Below are positions 41,334-51,637 of a stretch of DNA of 64,000 nucleotides, one piece after another. Numbering within the stretch: the first letter of the stretch is position 1; each line of letters begins with the position of its first letter. The position numbers were made by a program, and so were the translations under genes. This DNA is from Mariniflexile fucanivorans (GTDB lineage: Bacteria; Bacteroidota; Bacteroidia; Flavobacteriales; Flavobacteriaceae), in assembly GCF_004341235.1 (NCBI RefSeq), contig NZ_SLUP01000003.1, forward strand, positions 186,001-250,000, read 5' to 3'. The notes beneath the pieces are model-generated. The model saw only the letters and a program-made list of their open reading frames with translations. It was not told the origin of the DNA and did not search any database.

Positions 41334-43172
41334 TCATAAACAAGTTGTAAGCATTATAATGCCTCTTGAATTAAGTAACATATCTTCTTCCCAAAGAAAA
41401 ATATCACTGGTTACAATGTTTTTTAGACTTTTTCCGTGTAAACCTATTTCATCAAAATGTTTTAAATTGATAGTAATTGGTTCTACATTCTTATTAATAA
41501 TTACAACAACCGTTTCATCTTCAAAAATTCTAAACAGCAAATAAGTACTATTAAATGGTGCAAAATGAATGGTTTTTCCTTTATGGATGGCTTTACTGTT
41601 TTTACGGTACAATAATATCTGTTTTACAAAACCTTGCATATCTATTTGTGCATCGTTTAAACCTTCACCCGTAAAAGCATTAACGGGATCGCCTTCCCAA
41701 CCACCAGGAAAATCGGTACGAATTAATCCGTGGTCGCCTGGGCTAGCCGAGTCATTCATCAAAATTTCTGTTCCGTAATATATTTGAGGAATTCGAGGTA
41801 GTGCCAAAATATAGCCTACTGCGGTTTTGGTATTAACCAAATCTTCCTTTAATTGAGTGTAAATACGACTCATATCATGGTTATCTGGAAATATCATAAT
41901 GTCCTTGGGTGTGGCATAGTGAAAATCGTTTGCCAAACCTTCATACATTTTAACCAAACCCGTATCCCAACCTTCAGGTTCATTCAAAGCATTTACAATT
42001 TGACGTTGCATAGGAAAATCCATGGGCGATTTTAAGTTCGATTTATACCCATCTCTATTTATAGCACCCTGTTGCCAATAACCAATAATTAAGGGATTAT
42101 AGCTCCATTCTTCTCCAACAATGCTAAAATTTGGATATTGTTCCATAATGGCTCCAGCCCACTCGCTCATAAATTCTTTATCAGAATACGGGTAGGTATC
42201 TTGACGAATCCCGCCCAAACCTGCTGTTTCAATCCACCAAATACTATTTTGAATAAGATACTTTGCCATAAATGGATTGCGTTGATTTAAATCGGGCATT
42301 CCAGACATAAACCAACCATCGTTCATTTCTTCCTTGTCTTTTTTAGATGAATAGATATCTTGATTACTTGTTCGCCTATGGTTGGATGTAATAATTGCTT
42401 TTTTATCCCAAGAATCCCTGTTTTCTTCGTAGTCTTCTTGGTAATTCACCCAATCATGAAAAGGTAATTCCTTCATCCACCAATGTTCCAATCCGCAATG
42501 GTTTGCCACTTGGTCCATAATAAGTTTTATACCTTTTTCTTTGGTTTTTTGTGCTAATTCCAAATAGTCATTTAAAGTTCCAAATCGTGGATCCATTTCA
42601 TAAAAATCGGTCATAGCATAGCCGTGATACGATCCACTGGGCATGTTGTTGGTTAATACAGGGCACGACCAAATAGCGGTGAACCCCATACTTTCTATAT
42701 AATCTAAATGATTTATAATACCTTGAATATCGCCACCGTGACGCGCGTAATTGTCGGCTCTATCAATCGTTTTTTCTAATAAATTTTCATGAATATCGTT
42801 GAAAGGGTTTCCGTTTGAAAACCGATCGGGCGTGATGAGATAAATAACATCCGAACTATCAAAACCTATATAATCTTCAGCCGGTTTTATTCTAGATTTC
42901 AGCTCATAGGTTTGTTCGATTACATCGCCATTATCAAACTTAAATACGATATTGAATTCTCCTACTCTTGTGGTTTTATCAATATATAAATCTATGAATA
43001 AGTAATTATCGCTATCTCCCTTATGTACTTTTTTTATAGTAACACCTAAATAATTTATTTCTGGTACGGCAGTTCCTATCATTGGATGTTTTACCAACAA
43101 TTGGAGTTCTGAATTTTTAAAACCTACCCACCAATTTGAAGGTTCAATACGTTCAATATCATTATGTTTCAC
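41334..43172 (-). CDS. GH13 alpha-amylase / cyclomaltodextrinase-like enzyme
   Basis: A 612-residue family 13 hydrolase. An N-terminal ~100-residue Ig-like domain of the cyclomaltodextrinase type is followed by a catalytic barrel (YLITPDRFSNGNPFND, MDQVANHCG) and a C-terminal beta domain. The catalytic triad is D325 in GGIRQDTYPY, E354 in IVGEEWS and D433 in PDNHDMSR. There is no signal peptide, so it is likely cytoplasmic and works on short maltodextrins or cyclic glucans. It is the last of a long run of minus-strand genes behind glpF. Substrate preference is not fixed by the motifs. Confidence 0.9.
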   Translation of the reverse strand: MKHNDIERIEPSNWWVGFKNSELQLLVKHPMIGTAVPEINYLGVTIKKVHKGDSDNYLFIDLYIDKTTRVGEFNIVFKFDNGDVIEQTYELKSRIKPAEDYIGFDSSDVIYLITPDRFSNGNPFNDIHENLLEKTIDRADNYARHGGDIQGIINHLDYIESMGFTAIWSCPVLTNNMPSGSYHGYAMTDFYEMDPRFGTLNDYLELAQKTKEKGIKLIMDQVANHCGLEHWWMKELPFHDWVNYQEDYEENRDSWDKKAIITSNHRRTSNQDIYSSKKDKEEMNDGWFMSGMPDLNQRNPFMAKYLIQNSIWWIETAGLGGIRQDTYPYSDKEFMSEWAGAIMEQYPNFSIVGEEWSYNPLIIGYWQQGAINRDGYKSNLKSPMDFPMQRQIVNALNEPEGWDTGLVKMYEGLANDFHYATPKDIMIFPDNHDMSRIYTQLKEDLVNTKTAVGYILALPRIPQIYYGTEILMNDSASPGDHGLIRTDFPGGWEGDPVNAFTGEGLNDAQIDMQGFVKQILLYRKNSKAIHKGKTIHFAPFNSTYLLFRIFEDETVVVIINKNVEPITINLKHFDEIGLHGKSLKNIVTSDIFLWEEDMLLNSRGIIMLTTCL

Positions 43173-43373
43173 TATTGTAGTATATTTAAGAGCTAAATTC
43201 TATATAAATAAACAGCTTTAAAACTGTTATACAAATAATAAATATACCACTTACTTATATTTATTTATATGAAATTGTATAAATAGATGCTATTTTTAAT
43301 AAAAACTCTAAAAAAAGTACTTTAAAAAAACAGATTGTTCCTCTTTTTTCTGTTAAAATGATATATAAAATTA

Positions 43374-44102
43374 CTACGACAACACCAACATTAACAAAGC
43401 TGCTATGGAAGCTCCAATGATGGGTCCCAAAATAGGAATCCATGAATAACTCCAATCACTTGGAGCTTTATCTTTTATTGGTAAAAGTGCATGCATAATT
43501 CGAGGACCTAAATCTCTTGCTGGATTGATAGCATAACCTGTGGTACCACCTAGCGATAACCCGATGGCCCAAACTAAAAAAGCAACCGGTACTGCCCCTA
43601 AAGAGCCTAAACCAATAATAGTTTGTGTATCATTAATAGTGGCATTTGTAAAATATAAAATGGTGAAAATCAATACAAACGTGCCCACTATTTCACTAAT
43701 TAAATTTGAAAACGTATTCCGAATTGCCGGTGCGGTACAAAAAACGGCTTTTTTTGAAGCCCCATCTTCGGTTGCATCAAAATGATTTTTATAAACCAAC
43801 CAAACGGTTGAAGCACCTAACATAGCACCCAGCATTTGCGCTAAGATATAAGCAGGTACCGATTCCCAGGGGAATTTACCGGCTATAGCTAACCCAATAC
43901 TAACGGCAGGGTTTATATGTGCACCGCTATAAGGACCGGTTACCACCACCGCCACATAAACAGCCAATGCCCAACCTGCAGTAATAACAATCCACCCACT
44001 ATTATTACCTATTGTTTTATTTAAAACTACATTGGCAACTACGCCACCTCCCAATAAAATAAGTAAGGCTGTACCAATAATTTCTGCTATAAATGGTGTC
44101 AT
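43374..44102 (-). CDS. glpF: Glycerol uptake facilitator (MIP/aquaporin family)
   Basis: A 242-residue six-helix channel with both NPA motifs: GAHINPAVSIGLAIAG (about residues 63-78) and GYAINPARDLGPR near residue 190. The Asp after the second NPAR is the aquaglyceroporin marker, and the downstream WIPILGPIIGASIAAL is typical. It lies 68 bp behind glpK on the same strand, which supports glycerol as substrate. A 7-bp-period repeat fills the gap up to three bases before its ATG. Confidence 0.92.
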   Translation of the reverse strand: MTPFIAEIIGTALLILLGGGVVANVVLNKTIGNNSGWIVITAGWALAVYVAVVVTGPYSGAHINPAVSIGLAIAGKFPWESVPAYILAQMLGAMLGASTVWLVYKNHFDATEDGASKKAVFCTAPAIRNTFSNLISEIVGTFVLIFTILYFTNATINDTQTIIGLGSLGAVPVAFLVWAIGLSLGGTTGYAINPARDLGPRIMHALLPIKDKAPSDWSYSWIPILGPIIGASIAALLMLVLS

Positions 44103-44105
44103 AAT

Positions 44106-44173
44106 ATTTACGATTTACGTGGGTTGATTTACGATTTTTTAATTATTAATTGTTAATTGTCAATTGTTAATTA
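44106..44173. repeat. Heptamer-period leader of glpF
   Basis: Two phased groups with the same 7-bp period fill the glpK-glpF gap. The first is atttacg, atttacg, tgggttg, atttacg, atttttt; the second is aattatt, aattgtt, aattgtc, aattgtt, aattaca. The array begins three bases from the glpF start codon and runs into the glpK stop codon. Confidence 0.75.
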
Positions 44174-45664
44174 CAACTTGGTCCAATATTCTAAAGCATC
44201 AATAGCTTTATACCAACCTTTAATTTCTTTTTCAATGGTGGTTCTTTCTGTTGTAGGATGATAACTCATATCTGTTTGCCATATTTCTTGAATTTCTTCT
44301 GGGTTTTTCCAATATCCAACGGCTAATCCTGCTAAAAAGGCTGCTCCCATAGCGGTGGTTTCTACAACTTTAGGACGTACTGTTACCGTATTTAACACAT
44401 CTGCCTGGAATTGCATGAGCGTATTATTAACAGTGGCACCGCCATCTACCCGTAATTCTTTTATAGAAATTCCAGAATCGGCTTCCATGGCTTTTAGAAC
44501 ATCCATGGTTTGATAGGCAATAGATTCTATGGCTGCACGTGCAATATGGGCATCTGTACTACCACGGGTAAGTCCAAATATGGTTCCTTGGGCATGTTGG
44601 TTCCAATGGGGAGCACCTAAACCTGCAAAGGCCGGAACAAAATAAACACCATCAGAACTTTTAACAGAACCCGCTAGTTTTTCAACATCATCAGAGGTTC
44701 TTATAATTTTCAAACTATCTCGCAACCATTGTACAACAGCACCAGCAATAAAAATACTTCCTTCTAATGCATATTGTGTTTTGCCGTTTATTTTCCATGC
44801 AACTGTGGTTAATAAATTATTTTTTGACACTATGGGCTTTTCACCAATATTCATTAACATGAAACACCCGGTGCCATAAGTGTTTTTTACCATACCTGGT
44901 TTTGTACACATCTGCCCAAATAAAGCAGCTTGTTGATCGCCTGCTATTCCAGAAATAGGAATTTTAGCATCATAAAAAGTTGATTTTGTATGACCATACA
45001 CTTCACTAGACTGCTTCACTTCTGGTAACATACTTTTGGGTATAGTGAACAATTCTAACAATTCATCATCCCAATCCATTGTGTTGATGTTGAACAGCAA
45101 GGTTCTTGATGCATTTGAGACATCGGTTACGTGTTGGTCGCCTTTTGTGAAATTCCAAATTAACCAGGTGTCAATAGTTCCTAGAATTAAATCGCCCGCT
45201 TCTGCTTTCTCTCTAGCACCTTCCACATGGTCTAAAATCCATTTTACTTTAGTTCCAGAAAAATAGGCGTCGATTACCAGACCTGTTTTCGTTCTTATAA
45301 TATCGCTTTTACCTTGTTTTTTGAGTTCATCACAATAGTCGGCGGTTCTTTTATCTTGCCAAACTATTGCATTATAAACGGGCTTACCTGTATTTCTATC
45401 CCAAACCACCACCGTTTCACGTTGATTCGTGATTCCAATAGCTGCCATATTTTCAACACTTAAACCTTTTTTTGCAATGGCTTCGGCTGCAACACCTGCT
45501 TGTGTAGACCAAATTTCATTAGGGTCGTGCTCTACCCAACCTGGTTTAGGAAAATATTGTGTAAACTCTTTTTGGGCGACAGATACAATGTTTCCTTTTT
45601 TATCAAAAACAATGGCGCGTGAACTGGTTGTTCCTTGATCTAAGGCTAATATATATTTTTCCAT
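44171..45664 (-). CDS. glpK: Glycerol kinase
   Basis: A 497-residue FGGY-family kinase of normal length. The N-terminus [20 protein letters not shown] holds the phosphate-1 loop. [20 protein letters not shown] and [12 protein letters not shown] are glycerol-site signatures, and [15 protein letters not shown] is the adenosine-side FGGY motif region. It phosphorylates glycerol to sn-glycerol 3-phosphate in the cytosol. It lies between glpD and glpF on one strand, so the whole glycerol route is present. Its leader is a 7-bp-period repeat. Confidence 0.97.
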   Translation of the reverse strand: MEKYILALDQGTTSSRAIVFDKKGNIVSVAQKEFTQYFPKPGWVEHDPNEIWSTQAGVAAEAIAKKGLSVENMAAIGITNQRETVVVWDRNTGKPVYNAIVWQDKRTADYCDELKKQGKSDIIRTKTGLVIDAYFSGTKVKWILDHVEGAREKAEAGDLILGTIDTWLIWNFTKGDQHVTDVSNASRTLLFNINTMDWDDELLELFTIPKSMLPEVKQSSEVYGHTKSTFYDAKIPISGIAGDQQAALFGQMCTKPGMVKNTYGTGCFMLMNIGEKPIVSKNNLLTTVAWKINGKTQYALEGSIFIAGAVVQWLRDSLKIIRTSDDVEKLAGSVKSSDGVYFVPAFAGLGAPHWNQHAQGTIFGLTRGSTDAHIARAAIESIAYQTMDVLKAMEADSGISIKELRVDGGATVNNTLMQFQADVLNTVTVRPKVVETTAMGAAFLAGLAVGYWKNPEEIQEIWQTDMSYHPTTERTTIEKEIKGWYKAIDALEYWTKL

Positions 45665-45671
45665 AGTAATT

Positions 45672-45762
45672 AGTTTTTAGTTGTTGGTTGCTGGTTTTTG
45701 GTTTTTGGTTTTTGGTTGTTGGTCGTTGGTTGTTGGTTGCTGGTTTTTTGTTTTTGGTTGCT
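45672..45762. repeat. Heptamer array (GGTtnTT type) in the glpK leader
   Basis: Thirteen consecutive 7-bp units with the consensus ggttntt: agttttt, agttgtt, ggttgct, three ggttttt, ggttgtt, ggtcgtt, ggttgtt, ggttgct, ggttttt, tgttttt, ggttgct. The array begins seven bases upstream of the glpK start codon. Confidence 0.9.
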
Positions 45763-45825
45763 TGTTAAATCGATACACAGTCGGCTTTATAAGTCCACGA
45801 CATACCACTTAACTTTATATGTTGA

Positions 45826-47403
45826 TTATAAAACATATTGATTGGCAATTTTTGTAAATTCATTAATTTGATGTAGTTCCCATACATCATCTTTATCTAA
45901 TTCCTTAGCCAATATTTTTGCTACCATAGGAATTATTTCTAAAGTGGCTCGTGCATCTAAAAACAAGGTGCGCACGCGTCTGGCTAAAATGTCTTCTACG
46001 GTTCTTGCCATTTCAAATTGAATGGCCCAAATAATTTCTGCTTTGGTATATGGCAGTCGTGCATGCAAAGTATCGCCTAATTCTGGAGTTTCCCTAATTA
46101 GATTTTGAATTCCCTCTTGATCACTTCCATAAATATATAGATGTTGTGTTTTATCAATAGATTCTGTGGCGCCATGAATTTTCACATCTTTAGTTTTACA
46201 AGAAACATGTTCTAATTTTCCTATTGAAATGGCTTTATTCATGGTGTCTTGGGCCATTCTTCTGTAGGTTGTCCATTTACCTCCGGTTATGGTTATTAAT
46301 TCAGAATTTGAAATAATAATTTTATGGCTTCTTGAAATTTCCTTTGTTTTTTCAGATTTATCTTTTGGGGCAGCCAATGGTCTTAACCCAGCAAAAATGC
46401 TTAAAACATCGTCTTTACTGACTGTTTTAGTGAGATAATAATTTGCCGTATTCAAAATAAAATCCACTTCTTTATCTAACGCTTTGGGCTCTAGACTATG
46501 GCTATCAAGCAAGGTATCTGTAGTACCAACCACCACTTTGTTATGCCATGGCACTAAAAACAACACCCTACCATCAGTAGTTTTAGGAATCATAATGGCA
46601 TCGTTTCCTGGCAAAAAAGATTTATCTAAAACCAAATGAATTCCTTGACTAGGACGTACAATATTCTTAGATTCTGAATTATCCATTTTCAAAATTTCAT
46701 CGGTAAAAACACCAGTCGCATTTATTACTACTTTAGCGTTTAAAGTATAAGAAACCTTAGTTTCGGTATCTTCTGCCACCACACCATTTACTATACTGTT
46801 GTTATCTTTTAATAACTGATTTACTTTAAAATGGTTTAAAACAGTTGCTCCCTGTTCTATAGCCGTTTGCGCAATATTTACTGCTAAACGGGAGTCATCA
46901 AATTGCCCATCATGATATACCACACCCCCTTTAAGTTTTTCGTTTTTAATGGTACTTAATCTTGAAAGTGTTTCTTTTTTATTGATTCGAATCGATGTTC
47001 CAAAACTTAGTTTACCAGCCAAAGCATCATAAATTTTAAGTCCAATGGTATATTTAATCGTATCAAACCAATTATAATTTGGAATTATAAAAGACTGATT
47101 ATTTACTAAATGTGAGGCATTTTTAAGCAGTAACCCGCGTTCGTATAAAGCTTCCTTAACCAAATCGATGTTACCTTGTGCCAAGTAACGAACGCCTCCA
47201 TGAACCAGTTTGGTACTTCTGCTAGATGTTCCTTTTGCAAAATCCACTTGCTCCAATAATAGTGTTTTAAACCCTCGGGTGGCACTATCCAAAGCAATAC
47301 CCAATCCCGTGGCGCCTCCACCAATAATAATCACATCCCAACTGGGAGTTTGCTCTATTTGCCTTATTAGTGTGGCTCTTTTAAAAATGTCGTTCTGTTT
47401 CAA
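45826..47403 (-). CDS. glpD: Glycerol-3-phosphate dehydrogenase (quinone type)
   Basis: A 525-residue FAD-dependent dehydrogenase. The dinucleotide fold DVIIIGGGATGLGIALDSAT (about residues 24-43) is followed by the family signature GTSSRSTKLVHGGVRYLAQG, then RPSQGIHLVLDKSFLP and GGKWTTYRRMA near the C-terminal domain. It oxidises sn-glycerol 3-phosphate to dihydroxyacetone phosphate and feeds electrons to the quinone pool at the inner membrane. It lies upstream of glpK and just behind the GH3 gene (63 bp), so the glycerol genes may be read with the PUL genes. Confidence 0.96.
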   Translation of the reverse strand: MKQNDIFKRATLIRQIEQTPSWDVIIIGGGATGLGIALDSATRGFKTLLLEQVDFAKGTSSRSTKLVHGGVRYLAQGNIDLVKEALYERGLLLKNASHLVNNQSFIIPNYNWFDTIKYTIGLKIYDALAGKLSFGTSIRINKKETLSRLSTIKNEKLKGGVVYHDGQFDDSRLAVNIAQTAIEQGATVLNHFKVNQLLKDNNSIVNGVVAEDTETKVSYTLNAKVVINATGVFTDEILKMDNSESKNIVRPSQGIHLVLDKSFLPGNDAIMIPKTTDGRVLFLVPWHNKVVVGTTDTLLDSHSLEPKALDKEVDFILNTANYYLTKTVSKDDVLSIFAGLRPLAAPKDKSEKTKEISRSHKIIISNSELITITGGKWTTYRRMAQDTMNKAISIGKLEHVSCKTKDVKIHGATESIDKTQHLYIYGSDQEGIQNLIRETPELGDTLHARLPYTKAEIIWAIQFEMARTVEDILARRVRTLFLDARATLEIIPMVAKILAKELDKDDVWELHQINEFTKIANQYVL

Positions 47404-47466
47404 TGGAGTCTTTTTTTAATATGATTTATTTTCTTTAGTTACAAGTTGATTAACTATTAAATATTT

Positions 47467-49791
47467 TTATTCGGTTACCATGAACGATGCTTTTAAAGTG
47501 GCATTGGAATCGCCTCCAACCCATAAATTAAAATCGCCCGGTTCCACTTCCCATTTTTTATTAACGGTATAAAACTGAAGCATTTCAGCATTTATAATAA
47601 AGTGAATCGTTTTGGTTTCACCTGCTTTTATCATTGTTTTTTTGAAACCTTTCAACTCTTTAACGGGACGGGTTAAACTACCAACTAAATCTCTAATATA
47701 AAGCTGAATAACTTCTTCGCCGTCTCTAGTTCCTATATTTGAAACTTCAACAGATACTTTTATGTTGCCATTTTTTGGCATATCATTTTTATCTAATTTC
47801 AAATTTTTATATTCGAAAGTAGTATAACTCAATCCGAAACCAAAAGGATATAATGCGGTTTTTGGAGTGTCTATATACCCTGAATATGTCACATGTTTTA
47901 AGTTATATGGCCTTCCCGTATTTTTTTGGTTGTAATACAACGGTTCTTGTCCCACGTTATGAGGGAAGGAAACTGGCAATTTTCCAGATGGATTGTAGTC
48001 ACCAAATAACACATCGGCCATGGCATTACCAGATTCTGAGCCTAAAAACCAACATTCTAAAATGGAAGGTACATGGTTGGATGCCCACGAAATATCCATA
48101 GGTCTTCCGTTCATTAAAACAATTACGATATTTTTATTCACTTTGTAAATAGCTTCTAATAATTGTTGTTGAACACCCAAAAACCCGATATTAGTTTGAC
48201 TTCGCCCTTCGCCTGTTTGGTAAGCATCTTCTCCAATAGCCAACAAAACAACCTCAGCTTTTTTAGCAGCTTCAACAGCCGCAGAAATTCCAGAAGTATC
48301 CCTATCATTAAATTTTAAAGGATGTGAAAATTGATTATCTCCAGGTTTTACAGTTGGGATGGTTAAGTCGGCTCCCTTTTCATAATAAATTTTAGTGTTT
48401 TTACCAACTGTACTTTTTACACCTTCCAAAAGTGATACTGCGGAGTTATAGGTACCTTTGGCTCTCCAATTTCCAAGAGGTGCATCTTTGTTATCGGCAA
48501 GAGGCCCAATAACGGCAATACTTTTTATGTTTTTAGAAAGTGGCAATAACTCGGTTTCATTCTTAAGTAAAACAATGGATTTTTTTGCCCCATCACGAGC
48601 AATGGCTAAATGTTCTTTAGTGTAAACGTCGTTTTTTTCTCTTTCTTCATCACAATATTTATATGGATCATCAAACAGACCCAATTCAAATTTCAATCTC
48701 AAAACACGTTTAACGGCATCGTCCAACTGTGCCATGGTTATTTTATTCTCGGTTAATAAGGTTTCCAAATGTGCTTCATAGGCATACGATTCCATATCCA
48801 TATCGCTCCCTGCATTCAATGCTATTTCACTGGCATGTTTTTTATCTATGGCATAACCATGTGCCTCCATTTCACCAATGGAACCCCAGTCGGACACCAC
48901 CAGACCATTCCAACCCCAATCGCCTTTTAAAACATCTCTTTGCAACATTTTATTTCCTGTTGAAGGAATCCCGTCAATTTCGTTAAATGAATTCATAAAC
49001 GTTGCTACACCCGCTTTAGCCGCCGCTTTAAAAGGTGGTAAAATGGTGTTGTGCAATTCGTATTCTCCAATATTTACGGTGTTGTAATCTCTTCCTGCTT
49101 CCGCAAAACCATAACCTGCAAAATGTTTAGCACATGCAGCAATGGTATTTAATTGTGCCAAATCATCGCCTTGAAAACCTTGTATACGCGCAACACCTAT
49201 AACGGAATTCAGATAAGGATCTTCGCCTGCACCTTCCATAATTCGCCCCCAACGTGCATCTCTAGAAACATCTATCATAGGAGCAAACGTCCAATTAATT
49301 CCAGAAGCCGCTGTTTCCTTTGCCGCTATAGATGCCGTTTTTTTTATAAGATCTAAATCCCAACTCGCACTTTCTCCCAATGGAATTGGAAAAATGGTTT
49401 TATAACCGTGAATCACATCATAAGCAAAAACTAATGGAATTTTTAATCGAGAATGGTCCATAACTATTTTTTGAGTTTCCCGAATCGTTGCTACCGAAGT
49501 GATATTTAACATGGAGCCTACTTCCCCTTTTTTTAATTTGTCTAACTTATATTGATCCCCTTTAGATGATGAAGGCCCTGTTGCATTCCACTTGCCACTG
49601 TATTGTACCAATTGTCCAACTTTTTCATTTACATCCATGAGTGCTAAAACAGAATCTACTTTTCGTTCTATTCTTGCATCTAATTCATTGATTGGATTCG
49701 CATGTTTTTCATCAATTATAAACTTTTTAAAGCTATATAAAAAAACAGCAATTAGTAGAATTGGAATGATTGATAAGGTTTGTTTTTTCAT
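47467..49791 (-). CDS. bglX: GH3 family beta-glucosidase (BglX-like)
   Basis: A 774-residue family 3 enzyme. The start MKKQTLSIIPILLIAVFLYS gives an N-terminal membrane or signal segment; an ATG 14 codons upstream would bury it. The A/B barrel carries GINWTFAPMIDVSRDARWGR and KHFAGYGFAEAGRDYNTV. The nucleophile is D301 in LVVSDWGSIG. A C-terminal fibronectin III-like domain (TRDGEEVIQLYIRDLVGSLT) completes the BglX layout. It is periplasmic or envelope-bound and removes glucose from beta-glucan oligosaccharides released by the GH16 enzyme. Confidence 0.95.
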   Translation of the reverse strand: MKKQTLSIIPILLIAVFLYSFKKFIIDEKHANPINELDARIERKVDSVLALMDVNEKVGQLVQYSGKWNATGPSSSKGDQYKLDKLKKGEVGSMLNITSVATIRETQKIVMDHSRLKIPLVFAYDVIHGYKTIFPIPLGESASWDLDLIKKTASIAAKETAASGINWTFAPMIDVSRDARWGRIMEGAGEDPYLNSVIGVARIQGFQGDDLAQLNTIAACAKHFAGYGFAEAGRDYNTVNIGEYELHNTILPPFKAAAKAGVATFMNSFNEIDGIPSTGNKMLQRDVLKGDWGWNGLVVSDWGSIGEMEAHGYAIDKKHASEIALNAGSDMDMESYAYEAHLETLLTENKITMAQLDDAVKRVLRLKFELGLFDDPYKYCDEEREKNDVYTKEHLAIARDGAKKSIVLLKNETELLPLSKNIKSIAVIGPLADNKDAPLGNWRAKGTYNSAVSLLEGVKSTVGKNTKIYYEKGADLTIPTVKPGDNQFSHPLKFNDRDTSGISAAVEAAKKAEVVLLAIGEDAYQTGEGRSQTNIGFLGVQQQLLEAIYKVNKNIVIVLMNGRPMDISWASNHVPSILECWFLGSESGNAMADVLFGDYNPSGKLPVSFPHNVGQEPLYYNQKNTGRPYNLKHVTYSGYIDTPKTALYPFGFGLSYTTFEYKNLKLDKNDMPKNGNIKVSVEVSNIGTRDGEEVIQLYIRDLVGSLTRPVKELKGFKKTMIKAGETKTIHFIINAEMLQFYTVNKKWEVEPGDFNLWVGGDSNATLKASFMVTE

Positions 49792-49873
49792 GTTTTGATA
49801 TCTATTTTTTCGACGATTATTTGGTATATCCATATAATCATTTCGTTGGGCATCGGGTTTTAGTTATAGATAT

Positions 49874-51352
49874 TTAATAGTTGCCAATATTAGAAGTACA
49901 CCAATTTTGGTATGCAGCTTCCAATTCTTTTACTTTTTCTGGATTTTGGGTTGACAAATCAATTCTTTCACCAGGATCGTCTTCTAAATTGAATAATTTC
50001 AATGAAAAATCATCTCTTATTGGTTTAATGTATAAGTTACTCGGTCTGCTTTTCCAATGTTCTTCATTGGTGTTTGTTAATTTCCAATCGCCTTTTCTAA
50101 CCGCCCATGTTTTTTGCCATTTCCAAACTAAAACTCTTTCTTTTTCGGGTTGAAACAAATTGATGCCATCAATGGTTTTATCTGTTAATTCTATGCCTAC
50201 GAATGATGCGATGGTTGGCAAAATATCCATGGCAGAAACATAAGAATTTTGCACTTGACCCGCTGCAATTTTACCAGGCCAACTTATAGCCATGGGTACG
50301 CGAATTCCGCCTTCCCAAATCGAATATTTGCCAGCAGTAAGCGGACTATTATTCGCCCCATTTAAAGGCGTTCCACCATTATCAGACATGAATATAATTA
50401 GCGTTTCTTTTTCTATTCCTTCCTTTTTAATAGAAGCTAAAACTTTTCCAATATTATCATCTAAGCAATTTAAATTTGCTAAATAGTATTTTCTTAAATC
50501 TTCATCTTGAATAGCTCCTAAACGTGAATATTTATCATAATAAGCCGAATATGACCCCGCAGGATGTTTTCCAAAAGTCTCTAAACTATCCGGATGGTAA
50601 TTATTAATAGGTTTCACATCATATTTGTCTAAATATTTCTGAGGAACTTCATGTATTAAATGGTGCACCGAATTATAAGCCAAGGTTAAGAAAAAAGGTT
50701 TGCCCTTCGGTTTTTGGATGTATTGAATCGCTTCATCCGTTAAAATATCGGTTAAGTAGCCCTCATTATAACTTTTCACGCCATTATTATGCATTAATGG
50801 TCCTAAAACGGCACTTGTTCCTTCAGGATCTGGCGTTTTATCTTTTATTTCCTGCGAAAGCAACCAATAATCATGCGCATGGGCGCTAAAACCTAAAAAC
50901 TCGTCGTAACCATGTTTTAAAGGATATTCCCGAACATCATATTTATGAAAATTTTTCCCTAAATCATTCTTCCCAATTCTTGCGGTTGCATAACCAGCTG
51001 CTTTTAAATATTCGGCAATGGTTTTAACCGAATCTGGCAATCCAGGACCCCAACTAGCCTGTTTATCCCATCTAATTTGGTTTTTTCCCGTAAGCATAGC
51101 CACACGCGAAGGGCTACAAACAGGCGCCGTAGTATAAGCTTGTGTAAAAATAGTGCCCGTTTTTGCTAAAGTGCCCATATTGGGGGTTTCTGCTGTTACA
51201 TCGTGGTTTTTAAACGGTTCAAAATCGGCGTACCCTTGGTCGTCCACAACAATTAAAAGAATATTAGGTGATTGCTCTTTTTTAACAGTTGGCACATTGT
51301 TTTTACAAGAAAACAAACCAAAAAACAGGATTAAAATAATAGTGTTTTTCAT
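49874..51352 (-). CDS. Lipoprotein sulfatase (S1 family)
   Basis: A 492-residue sulfatase. The lipoprotein signal MKNTIILILFFGLFSC has its Cys at residue 16. The formylglycine site is C79 in APVCSPSRVAMLTGK (CxPxR), matured by an FGE or anaerobic enzyme. Metal and sulfate ligands are in VVDDQGYAD and FMSDNGGTPL. Family S1, subfamily not determinable here. It is periplasmic or surface-exposed and lies between the EEP-family hydrolase and the GH3 gene, so it probably removes sulfate from the target glycan. Confidence 0.93.
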   Translation of the reverse strand: MKNTIILILFFGLFSCKNNVPTVKKEQSPNILLIVVDDQGYADFEPFKNHDVTAETPNMGTLAKTGTIFTQAYTTAPVCSPSRVAMLTGKNQIRWDKQASWGPGLPDSVKTIAEYLKAAGYATARIGKNDLGKNFHKYDVREYPLKHGYDEFLGFSAHAHDYWLLSQEIKDKTPDPEGTSAVLGPLMHNNGVKSYNEGYLTDILTDEAIQYIQKPKGKPFFLTLAYNSVHHLIHEVPQKYLDKYDVKPINNYHPDSLETFGKHPAGSYSAYYDKYSRLGAIQDEDLRKYYLANLNCLDDNIGKVLASIKKEGIEKETLIIFMSDNGGTPLNGANNSPLTAGKYSIWEGGIRVPMAISWPGKIAAGQVQNSYVSAMDILPTIASFVGIELTDKTIDGINLFQPEKERVLVWKWQKTWAVRKGDWKLTNTNEEHWKSRPSNLYIKPIRDDFSLKLFNLEDDPGERIDLSTQNPEKVKELEAAYQNWCTSNIGNY

Positions 51353-51383
51353 GTTTAAATATTTTTAAATCAATAATTTTTTT

Positions 51384-51484
51384 GGCGTTACCCTTCGGGT
51401 CGGGCTTTACGCTACAAGTTCTCGCTCCCCCGAAACGTCGGGGTCGCTGTGGGCTTTTCGCTGCAATCCCTAACGCGGGTTACC
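51384..51484. repeat. Dispersed flavobacterial repeat, copy B
   Basis: On the minus strand it reads ggtaacccgcgttagggatt, gcagcgaaaagccc, then an inner hairpin (ccccga / tcgggg), then gcgtaaagcccgacccgaag and ggtaacgcc. The outer ends match copy A at 37020-37168, while the inner part is unrelated. It fills most of the gap upstream of the lipoprotein sulfatase. Confidence 0.7.
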
Positions 51485-51549
51485 AGCTGTTATTTAGACT
51501 AAAACCAAGTCTGTTTTGTACCATATGGATACATTATAAAATGTCTTTT

Positions 51550-51585
51550 TAAGAATCACTTCGACAAGCTCTGTGTGACATATAG
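51550..51585. repeat. Remnant of the 125-bp palindromic element
   Basis: cttcgacaagctctgtgtgac matches the inner right arm and neighbouring bases of the elements at 3837 and 39489, without their terminal inverted repeats. It is a decayed half-copy. Confidence 0.5.
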
Positions 51586-51637
51586 TTCTTCATGTGTGTT
51601 TTATTAAATGAAAACTATTTTTCATAGTTAAACAATT

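Noticed and set aside
41334-43172. GH13 gene as part of a classical starch (sus) locus
   Set aside because: No susE/F, no second alpha-glucosidase and no MalR-like regulator lie beside it; it follows glpF, and the SusCD pair is over 11 kb away with beta-glucan enzymes between.
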